Shown here: one piece after another, positions 6,634-12,566 of the stretch
Numbering within the stretch: the first letter of the stretch is position 1
Layout: every line of letters begins with the position of its first letter
Source: an uncultured Treponema sp.
GTDB lineage: Bacteria > Spirochaetota > Spirochaetia > Treponematales > Treponemataceae
Direction of reading: 5' to 3'
Assembly: GCA_937892225.1 (NCBI GenBank)
Contig: CALAUH010000188.1
Coordinates: 1-12,566, forward strand
Length of the DNA stretch: 12,566 bases
Position numbers and translations under genes: made by a program
Notes under the pieces: generated by a model
Databases searched by the model: none
Seen by the model: the letters and a program-made list of their open reading frames with translations, nothing else
What the model was told of the DNA's origin: nothing

Positions 6634-7205
6634 AAGTTTATTTTCACCTGAACATAAATGGATTTTCTAACTGCTATCTTGTTGTAAACGAACAGACAAA
6701 AGAAGCCGTAATTATAGATCCAGGAAAAATTACAAAAGAAATAATATCACAAATAGAAGATAACGGTTTTAAACTTTCCGCAATTTTAATTACACATAAT
6801 CACGAAAGCCACGTAGAAGGAATAAAAACTTTACAGAAAATATATACCCCAGATATTTACGCTGCTGACTGGGAAATTGCCGGTGACCAGACTAATGTCA
6901 TTACCGGAGACGGAAAACTAAAACTTGCAAACATGGATATTCATTACATGGCAGTTCCGGGACACACATCTGATTCAGTAGTCTACGAAATTGAAAATAT
7001 TTTATTTTCCGGTGATGTTATTTTCGCAGGTTCCATGGGAAGTACAAACTCAAGTTATTCAAAATTCATTTTAAATTCAAATATTGAACAGAAAATTCTT
7101 TCACAACAAGATGGAAAGGTCGTTATGCCGGGACACGGACCTCCATCTACAATAGAAGCATTAAAACAATTCAATACAGATGTAACTCAGTTATCTTTGA
7201 ATTAA
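6630..7205 (+). CDS. Metallo-beta-lactamase-fold hydrolase, glyoxalase II-like, atypical metal site
   Basis: A 191-residue MBL-fold protein of the short glyoxalase II-like type; probable hydrolase of a small thioester or related ester, substrate unknown. The fold's usual marks are present: VIIDPG at 28-32, the histidine motif at 55-61, His112 (VPGHTSD), Asp129 (FSGDVIF) and His169 (PGHGP). The motif reads T-H-N-H-E-S-H, so His56, His58 and His61 are kept but the Asp expected before the last His (HxHxDH) is Ser60. In the family that Asp binds the second metal, so this protein may hold one metal or have altered activity (inference). It is translated from an ATGA overlap with the pentapeptide gene and converges with the next gene, sharing 15 bases. 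Confidence 0.9.
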   Translation: MKVYFHLNINGFSNCYLVVNEQTKEAVIIDPGKITKEIISQIEDNGFKLSAILITHNHESHVEGIKTLQKIYTPDIYAADWEIAGDQTNVITGDGKLKLANMDIHYMAVPGHTSDSVVYEIENILFSGDVIFAGSMGSTNSSYSKFILNSNIEQKILSQQDGKVVMPGHGPPSTIEALKQFNTDVTQLSLN

Positions 7206-9068
7206 ATTCAAACAACCGCAAATTACGCCATATTTATCGAATACATAAGACTGTAACATTAGAGCAGAATCTGTAAATCCCTGCCCTTTTGTATCTATAA
7301 CATATTTACATAAATCAGGCGTATATTTTTGAACAGATGCCCAGTAAGCATGATTTACAAAATACTGTCCTACATTATTAAATGTGTTCTGTAAAATATA
7401 TGCCATAAATTCATTATGCATTAAATATTCATCTGTTACATCATAACCTAAACTTGGCTGTGATTTAAAATAATCTATTAAGAAATCTCTTGACTGTGGA
7501 TCCATTGTATAATATGCGGCTCCAACGTAATTTCTAAATTCTTCGTCAATAAAAAACAACATATGCCATGCTTCATGTGCAAGCAATTGATTTCTTAAAG
7601 CTGGAGTAGATTCTTGAGAAATAGAAACAATTGCACCATAACCAGGTTTTACTTTCTGACCGTCTGCAAGAAGAATTCCATTTTCTAAAAGAATTGTTTT
7701 TAAAATAAGTTCTTCTTTATTTAATTTAAAATTCAAATCTGTTGCCTTATTAAAAAAGTCAGCAAGAGTTTCTGCCCTGTAATCCAAAGCATTAAAACCA
7801 TGCATTGTTCCCAATTCATCATTTGTTAAAAGACGACCTTTATATCCGGCTTTTTCTATATAAAATGCAAGTCTTCTAAAGAAATTATCCTGAACAGTAT
7901 AGTTTCTTGTATCAAAGAAAATAATTCCTGGTAATCTGTCCCATTCAAAGATTTCATAATCTCTTGTACGCCAGTTTTCCGGACTAAAATTCAAAATCAA
8001 ACCAGGGTCAGTTCTAATTGGAACATAAATAATACCATCTTCCTGATTTTCTCCAGAAGCAGTTTTTTTCAAAATAGTCTGACGCATTAACATACCAGTT
8101 ACTGCATTTTTATTATCAGATAATTCTATAACAGAAAAAGGATTTATTAATGAAGAAGAAGGCATTATTAATTCTTTTGCATTTTTTGTACATTTTACAA
8201 AGATTTCTTCTTTTCCGACCTTCATTTTAACTCTAATAGATTTATTAATTTCTGAATTAAATCTTAAATCATTTGTAAGTTTTATTACAATTTCCGGCAT
8301 AACTCTGTCATAAGCGTTTTGAGTCGGAAAAATCAATGAACCGCCGGTAAAATCAATATTAAAATCTTTTACAATTCCACCTAAACTTGAAAAAGCATAA
8401 TAAGGAACTTCAAGAGATTTATCAAAACCGATTTCTGAAGGAACAATACATGCCCCCTGAATATTACAATTTAAAGATGATGTAACAAAGAAACCTTCCG
8501 GCATAATAATATTTTCAAAATCATCAACAGGCATTGCAAGAGCAACATCAAAAGTATATAAGTTACCCTGGTTTAATAATTCATTTTCATCAGCTTTTAC
8601 ATTTACAAGTTTATTAATTTCTACAAGATTTTCATTAAAATCACCTTTATCATTAAAATTTGACGATAAAAGATAACCGAATTTAAAATCATTCTGTTTA
8701 TTAAACAAATTTACATCATTACAAGATAAACGGATACGAAGCAGCAAAGAAGCATTTTTATTCTTTTCAAAATACGAATTGATTTTATTTTTCTGATTTT
8801 CACTGAACTGATAATATGCAAACTCACCATTTTTTATTTCTCCAGTTCTCGCATTTGAATTAATAGAAATTAAATTTTCTTTTGCAAAAGATTCATCTGA
8901 ATAAGTAAGAACCAGATTAGATTTTTTCTTTCCTTTTAATACAACACCAAAAAGCGCAGCGTCAGCAATAAAAATAATTGCAATAACTAATAAAATAATC
9001 TTAGTAGATTTCTTCATTTTCTTTAACTCTAAAAAATAATTTTTTAATTTTAAAATAAAGTTTTCCAT
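7191..9068 (-). CDS. Membrane-anchored putative zinc metalloprotease (HEAWH zincin motif)
   Basis: A large protein (625 residues from the ATG at 9068) that I cannot place in a named family. One N-terminal membrane helix at about 22-41, after a positively charged start, suggests that the rest lies outside the cytoplasm. Residues about 50-350 are beta-rich and unrecognised. The C-terminal third has HEAWH (His498, Glu499, His502), the HExxH zinc motif, followed 51 residues later by NEFMAY, whose Glu553 is a plausible third ligand as in gluzincins. Peptidase activity is therefore likely but unproven. I prefer the second ATG (9068) over the one at 9074 because AGGG (9078-9075) abuts the first and sits 6 bases from the second. 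An ATG at codon 18 (MKKSTKII) is another option. The gene end overlaps the hydrolase gene by 15 bases, tail to tail. Confidence 0.8.
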   Translation of the reverse strand: MENFILKLKNYFLELKKMKKSTKIILLVIAIIFIADAALFGVVLKGKKKSNLVLTYSDESFAKENLISINSNARTGEIKNGEFAYYQFSENQKNKINSYFEKNKNASLLLRIRLSCNDVNLFNKQNDFKFGYLLSSNFNDKGDFNENLVEINKLVNVKADENELLNQGNLYTFDVALAMPVDDFENIIMPEGFFVTSSLNCNIQGACIVPSEIGFDKSLEVPYYAFSSLGGIVKDFNIDFTGGSLIFPTQNAYDRVMPEIVIKLTNDLRFNSEINKSIRVKMKVGKEEIFVKCTKNAKELIMPSSSLINPFSVIELSDNKNAVTGMLMRQTILKKTASGENQEDGIIYVPIRTDPGLILNFSPENWRTRDYEIFEWDRLPGIIFFDTRNYTVQDNFFRRLAFYIEKAGYKGRLLTNDELGTMHGFNALDYRAETLADFFNKATDLNFKLNKEELILKTILLENGILLADGQKVKPGYGAIVSISQESTPALRNQLLAHEAWHMLFFIDEEFRNYVGAAYYTMDPQSRDFLIDYFKSQPSLGYDVTDEYLMHNEFMAYILQNTFNNVGQYFVNHAYWASVQKYTPDLCKYVIDTKGQGFTDSALMLQSYVFDKYGVICGCLNLIQR

Positions 9069-9074
9069 ATACAT

Positions 9075-9078
9075 CCCT
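9075..9078 (-). promoter_or_regulatory. Ribosome binding site deciding the zincin gene start
   Basis: AGGG on the minus strand touches the ATG at 9074 but is spaced 6 bases from the ATG at 9068. This favours the second ATG, which shortens the protein by two residues. Confidence 0.5.
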
Positions 9079-9121
9079 AATTTCCAGTTTGATATAACTA
9101 TAACATTTTTTAAAAAAAGTT

Positions 9122-9127
9122 TATACT
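9122..9127 (+). promoter_or_regulatory. Candidate -10 box of a leaderless gene
   Basis: TATACT lies 6 bases before the GTG at 9134, the same spacing as in the leaderless pentapeptide gene. No ribosome binding site is present. I see no good -35 box 16-18 bases upstream (TATAAC at 9099-9104), so the support is weaker. Confidence 0.35.
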
Positions 9128-9133
9128 ATTTTT

Positions 9134-9580
9134 GTGATAGAATTAATTCTGCATCCAGATGATGAAATAAAACTTATAAATCTCCAGAAAGAAATTATCA
9201 AAAAATATAATGATGATTTTAAATTCGTGCGACAAATGCCTCTCTGGATAAAATTCGAAAATTTTGAAGAAAAAAAATATTCAAAAGATGATTTAAAACT
9301 AATTGCAAAAAAAATAACAGATATTCAAATACAGAAGCCTGAATTAAAAAATGATTTTATCATCTGCCCTGTTTTTATTTTTTATGATGATAAAAAACTT
9401 TCTGCAGATTTACCTATACTCAAAAATATAAAAAAAGATTCTGAAACTAAAAAAGATATTAATCTTTGTAATGAAAATGATTTTCCATTGAATATTAAAA
9501 TATTTAGAATTGCAAATACCATAATTCCATATAAAAACAGTATTGCAATTCAAGAATATATATGGCAGAAACTTACATAA
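9134..9580 (+). CDS. Unrecognised 148-residue protein
   Basis: I do not recognise this protein. It has no signal peptide or membrane helix, is lysine-rich and alternates short hydrophobic strands with charged helices: MIELILHPDDEIKL at the start, MPLWIKF at about 35-41, DFIICPVFIFYDD at about 74-86 and a C-terminal IAIQEYIWQKL. No catalytic motif stands out. The start is a GTG at 9134; no Shine-Dalgarno sequence precedes it and a TATACT box lies 6 bases upstream, so it may be leaderless. It is divergent from the zincin gene and convergent with ilvN, overlapping it by 8 bases. Codon and amino-acid use fit a real AT-rich gene, and the tight packing on both sides supports it. Confidence 0.65.
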   Translation: MIELILHPDDEIKLINLQKEIIKKYNDDFKFVRQMPLWIKFENFEEKKYSKDDLKLIAKKITDIQIQKPELKNDFIICPVFIFYDDKKLSADLPILKNIKKDSETKKDINLCNENDFPLNIKIFRIANTIIPYKNSIAIQEYIWQKLT

Positions 9581-10061
9581 CTATTGAACCGCGGTCTAAC
9601 GCTGTAAGACCTGTTTTTACATATTCCAAAATACCGTATGGTTCTAAAAGTCTGATTAGACTTTCAATTTTTTCTTCACTACCAGTTGCTTCTACAATTA
9701 CAGATTCAATTCCAACATCAACAATGTGAGCCCTAAAAATATCACATGTTTCTATGATTGTACCTCTGTTTACACCTTCTGCTTTAACTTTTATTAAAGC
9801 CATTTCTCTTTGTGAGGTAGATGCTTTTTCACATTTTTTTATGGAAATAACTTCTTCAAGTTTTGCAAGTTGTTTTTGAATCTGTTCAAGAATATATTCA
9901 TCACCTTTAACAACAATTGTCATTCTTGAATTTTTTGGATTACTAGTTTCACAAACAGTTAAAGAATCAATGTTATAACCGCGACGACTGAACAAACCAG
10001 AAACACGACTTAAAACACCCGCTTTATTTTCAACAAGAACACTTAAAACAAACTTATCCAT
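9573..10061 (-). CDS. ilvN: Acetohydroxyacid (acetolactate) synthase small regulatory subunit
   Basis: Regulatory subunit of the enzyme that starts branched-chain amino-acid synthesis; it binds the catalytic subunit and confers valine feedback control. The 162 residues match the family (E. coli IlvH is 163). An N-terminal ACT domain at about 1-75 holds LSVLVENKAGVLSRVSGLFSRRGYNIDSL and SRMTIVVKGDE, followed by a C-terminal domain with the usual IFRAHIVDVG and a TALDRG near the end. I start it at the ATG at 10061, preceded at 6 bases by GGAG (10071-10068). The open frame continues 28 codons further, but only through the palindromic repeat, and those codons are not part of the protein. The catalytic ilvB gene is not in the window. 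It follows thrA on the same strand with a 100-base gap and may be co-transcribed. Confidence 0.95.
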   Translation of the reverse strand: MDKFVLSVLVENKAGVLSRVSGLFSRRGYNIDSLTVCETSNPKNSRMTIVVKGDEYILEQIQKQLAKLEEVISIKKCEKASTSQREMALIKVKAEGVNRGTIIETCDIFRAHIVDVGIESVIVEATGSEEKIESLIRLLEPYGILEYVKTGLTALDRGSIVM

Positions 10062-10067
10062 ACAACA

Positions 10068-10071
10068 CTCC
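10068..10071 (-). promoter_or_regulatory. Ribosome binding site deciding the ilvN start
   Basis: GGAG on the minus strand, 6 bases from the ATG at 10061. It supports this start over the one 28 codons upstream inside the repeat. Confidence 0.65.
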
Positions 10072-10078
10072 ACATAAT

Positions 10079-10154
10079 TAGCCACAGATACACACAGATG
10101 TACACAGATAAGTATGAAACAGACTCTGTGTTTATCCGTGTTCATCTGTGGCTA
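10079..10154. repeat. 76-bp imperfect palindrome between thrA and ilvN
   Basis: The ends TAGCCACAGAT (10079-10089) and ATCTGTGGCTA (10144-10154) are perfect 11-bp inverted copies. The inner arms continue as an imperfect stem built from an ACACAGAT unit repeated three times on the left, with partly matching copies on the right. It fills most of the 100-base gap between the thrA stop and the ilvN start. As RNA it should form a long hairpin but has no T run, so it is not a classical terminator. Similar CACAGAT/AACACGGAT repeats are, from memory, scattered through many unrelated bacterial genomes. It is too short to encode anything; it is probably a REP- or MITE-like element. Confidence 0.8.
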
Positions 10155-10161
10155 TTTTATA

Positions 10162-12564
10162 TCACTCTGGATTGAACGAAACAGTTCTTAATATATCACC
10201 GAATACGCCAGCCGCTGTAACTCCAGCACCTGCACCGTAACCACGAACTGTTAATGGAATTGGCTGATAACGTTCTGTGTAGAATACAAAAGCGTTTTCA
10301 CCACCACGAACAGAATAAAGTGGATCTGTTACAGGAACTTCCATCATACCAACACTAGCTTTACCGTCCTTAATTGTAGCACCCATACGCAAAACCATAT
10401 TTTTCTTTTTAAGATCAGCAATTTTCTTTTCAAAATAATCATCAACTTCAGGAAGTTTTGCCATGAATTCTTCTACAGTTCCAGAAGCGTCAAAACTCTT
10501 TGGGAATACAGGGAACATTTCTATATCAGTAAGTTCAATATCATAACCAGATTCACGGGCAATAATTAAAGCTTTACGAGCAACATCCTTACCTTCCAAA
10601 TCATCACGAGGATCTGGTTCAGTATAACGAAGTTCCTTAGCTTCTTTTACAGCCTGACTAAATTTAACACCTTCATCCAATTTACCAAAAATATAAGAAA
10701 GAGAACCAGACATAATTCCGTTAAAGCTTTCAAGCTTATCACCAGATTTATAAAGATTCTGCAAAGTATCAATAATTGGTAAACCAGCACCAACGTTTGT
10801 TTCATATAAGAAACGGCGATGCATTCTGTTAGCAGCACGACGAAGTTCTTTATAGAAATTAATATCCATAGAGTTTGCACGTTTATTTGGAGTTGCAATG
10901 CTCATACCAGCGTTGATAATATCAAGATAACGTTCAGGTAAATCGTAACTTGCAGTACAATCAACAAAAACAGGATTCAAAGGTTTCTTTTCTTTTACAA
11001 ATTTAATAATATCATCAACATTCTGAGGACCAAATGGGAAATCAGGCTTTTTCATCTGATCACGCCAGTTACTTAAATCAATGCCGTCTTCATTTAAAAT
11101 CATACCATCAATAGTAGTAATAGCCATAACTTTAATATCAACATTTTCTTTAAGAAGTTTGTCATGCTGCTGATAAATCTGATCAATCATTGTACCACCG
11201 ATAGTACCAGCACCAAATGCAAATACTTCAATAGTCTGAGCAGTATGGAAGAAGAATTGATGAATAGCTCTAACAGCAGTGTCAGCATTATTTCCATCAA
11301 TTACAGCAGAAATACAACGTTCAGAACTACCTTGAGCAATTGCTTTAATGTTAATATCCTGACTTGAAAGAGCGTTAAGGAATTTACCTGCAACACCACG
11401 ATTAGCAATCATACCGTCACCTACAACAGAAACGATTGCACAGTCAGAATGAACTTCAATTTCATCGATTAATTTTTCGCGGATTTCAAGTTCAAATTTT
11501 TTGCCTAAAGCATCTTTTACCATTGCAGCTTCTGAATCTTTAACGCAGAAACTGATTGTATATTCTGAGCTTGACTGTGTAATTAAAAGAATAGATGAGC
11601 CAGCACTACTTACAGCACTGAAAATTTTACTAGCCATACCAGTACGACCGCGCATCAATGAACCACCAACGCTAATCATACTTACGTGTTTAAGAGAAGA
11701 AATACCGCAAATACTTGATTTTGCACGGCTTTCGAAAGGACCTTTACCAATACGTGTTCCACGTGCACTAGGATTATGAGAATTCAAACTCCAGGCTTCA
11801 ATACCTTTTGCCTGAAGAGGAGCAATAGTTTTTGGATGAAGAACTTTAGAACCAAAGAATGAAAGTTCCATAGCTTCTTCGTAAGACATATCGTCAACTA
11901 AAATTGCATCTTTTACAACACGAGGATCTGTAGTCATGATACCGTCAACATCTTTCCATGTCTGAATTTCGTCTGCACCCAAAGCAGCACCAATCATTGT
12001 GGCACTAAGGTCACTTCCACCGCGGCCTAATGTTGTAATAGTGCCGTTTTTATCTTTTGCAATAAATCCAGTAACAATAGGAATTTCTTTAATTTCACCA
12101 GTTTTAACTTCTTCCTTAATTTCTTCTTCTTTTCCTTCAGCATCCTTTTGACGCAGATAAAGATCATTTCCTATAATATACCACTCATCAGGAATAGTTC
12201 CTTGAAACTTTGCCTTAGAATCCTTACAAATATCTTTCATACATTGCAAAAGCTTTTTATTTTTGACATCTAAAATGCTACTTAATTTTACTAGTTCACA
12301 ACTATTAGGATCAATATTTACATGATGATGGCCAAAATCTTTCTTGCCGTTAATAATTTGAATCGTCCATAATTTTTCATCAGCTCTCAGCATGTTGAAA
12401 GCTAAATCCTCGTTGCCATCAAATACTTTGGAAATATAACTTTCTAGTTCTTTTCTCAAAAGCTTATTAATCTTATTTTCTTTTTCAAAACCTTTGGTAG
12501 CAAATTCTGGATAAGTTCCTTCCCCAAACGGAAGAACAATTTTTCTTGGCATAAACATACCCAA
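10162..12564 (-). CDS. thrA: Bifunctional aspartokinase/homoserine dehydrogenase with replaced N-terminus
   Basis: ThrA normally catalyses two steps of threonine synthesis: aspartate to aspartyl phosphate, and aspartate semialdehyde to homoserine. Counting from the TTG at 12564 (800 codons), residues 155-275 match the second half of the aspartokinase domain (IPIVTGFIAKDKNGTITTLGRGGSDLSAT, then EIQTWKDVDGIMTTDPR), 285-440 two ACT-type regulatory domains, and 445-800 homoserine dehydrogenase (FGAGTIGG at 450-457, SGSLSYIFG at 619-627, TEPDPRDDLEGKD at 648-660). Residues 1-150 are not aspartokinase: the KFGGTS motif and the rest of the N-lobe are absent, so kinase activity is doubtful as written. 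ATG starts at 12558 and 12552 are more likely than the TTG, but the frame stays open to the window edge, so the true start may be outside. The dehydrogenase half looks intact. Confidence 0.85.
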   Translation of the reverse strand: MGMFMPRKIVLPFGEGTYPEFATKGFEKENKINKLLRKELESYISKVFDGNEDLAFNMLRADEKLWTIQIINGKKDFGHHHVNIDPNSCELVKLSSILDVKNKKLLQCMKDICKDSKAKFQGTIPDEWYIIGNDLYLRQKDAEGKEEEIKEEVKTGEIKEIPIVTGFIAKDKNGTITTLGRGGSDLSATMIGAALGADEIQTWKDVDGIMTTDPRVVKDAILVDDMSYEEAMELSFFGSKVLHPKTIAPLQAKGIEAWSLNSHNPSARGTRIGKGPFESRAKSSICGISSLKHVSMISVGGSLMRGRTGMASKIFSAVSSAGSSILLITQSSSEYTISFCVKDSEAAMVKDALGKKFELEIREKLIDEIEVHSDCAIVSVVGDGMIANRGVAGKFLNALSSQDINIKAIAQGSSERCISAVIDGNNADTAVRAIHQFFFHTAQTIEVFAFGAGTIGGTMIDQIYQQHDKLLKENVDIKVMAITTIDGMILNEDGIDLSNWRDQMKKPDFPFGPQNVDDIIKFVKEKKPLNPVFVDCTASYDLPERYLDIINAGMSIATPNKRANSMDINFYKELRRAANRMHRRFLYETNVGAGLPIIDTLQNLYKSGDKLESFNGIMSGSLSYIFGKLDEGVKFSQAVKEAKELRYTEPDPRDDLEGKDVARKALIIARESGYDIELTDIEMFPVFPKSFDASGTVEEFMAKLPEVDDYFEKKIADLKKKNMVLRMGATIKDGKASVGMMEVPVTDPLYSVRGGENAFVFYTERYQPIPLTVRGYGAGAGVTAAGVFGDILRTVSFNPE
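12102..12564 (-). other. Non-aspartokinase N-terminal segment fused to thrA
   Basis: This part encodes about 150 residues with no aspartokinase motif. It reads like a soluble or exported domain: a charged start, then LWTIQIINGKKDFGHHHVN, LSSILD, and DEWYIIGNDLYL. The order weakly recalls the DUF3298/RsiV-type fold (a hydrophobic strand, a Gly/His turn, an L-x-x-I-L helix start, a F/WYI strand), but I would not assign it. Three of its four arginine codons are AGA, while only 3 of 28 in the rest of the gene are. The join falls in a GAA-rich, low-complexity stretch near 12100-12145. Confidence 0.6.
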
Positions 12565-12566
12565 AC

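Noticed and set aside
10062..10145. A 28-codon N-terminal extension of ilvN
   Set aside because: It is translated palindromic repeat sequence rich in Cys, Val and His; the family length and a good ribosome binding site support the ATG at 10061.
11164..11779. Plus-strand open frames opposite thrA
   Set aside because: They are antisense to the conserved ACT and dehydrogenase domains of thrA, with no ribosome binding site or recognisable protein.

Overview
This window is AT-rich bacterial chromosome, most likely from a spirochaete close to Treponema. That placement is an inference from the kind of proteins seen and the base composition; no rRNA, tRNA or other phylogenetic marker is present to settle it. 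Most genes lie on the minus strand. No CRISPR array, transposase or phage gene was seen.

Positions 1-3201: the 5' part of a YtfQ-like periplasmic sugar-binding protein (cut by the window start), then a terminator, then a minus-strand operon of a membrane sensor histidine kinase (1404-3053) and its NarL-type response regulator (772-1404), which overlap by one base. The kinase has its own good promoter. The pair may control the neighbouring sugar transporter (inference).

Positions 3166-5825: a flotillin-like membrane scaffold protein with a strong terminator behind it, preceded on the same strand by glutamate racemase (murI, cell-wall D-glutamate) and a small cysteine-rich, probably zinc-binding protein. 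The last two form a tight pair.

Positions 5826-9133: a divergent pair of promoters reads left into the zinc-ribbon/murI pair and right into a pentapeptide-repeat protein and a metallo-beta-lactamase-fold hydrolase (4-base overlap). A membrane-anchored protein with a zincin motif (HEAWH) converges on them, its end overlapping the hydrolase gene by 15 bases.

Positions 9134-12566: an unrecognised 148-residue protein, then convergent ilvN (regulatory subunit of acetohydroxyacid synthase) and thrA (aspartokinase/homoserine dehydrogenase), both serving aspartate-family and branched-chain amino-acid synthesis. A 76-bp imperfect palindrome of a dispersed-repeat type fills the thrA-ilvN gap.

The most striking observation is thrA. 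Its first ~150 codons, where the aspartokinase nucleotide-binding lobe (KFGGTS) should be, are unrelated sequence with different arginine codon use. This is either a real domain replacement or insertion, or a chimeric assembly junction. Also notable: three genes look leaderless (promoter -10 box about 6 bases from the start codon, no ribosome binding site), the hydrolase lacks the metal-binding Asp of its signature motif, and a 12-base GGACTGTCCCCA sequence occurs twice.
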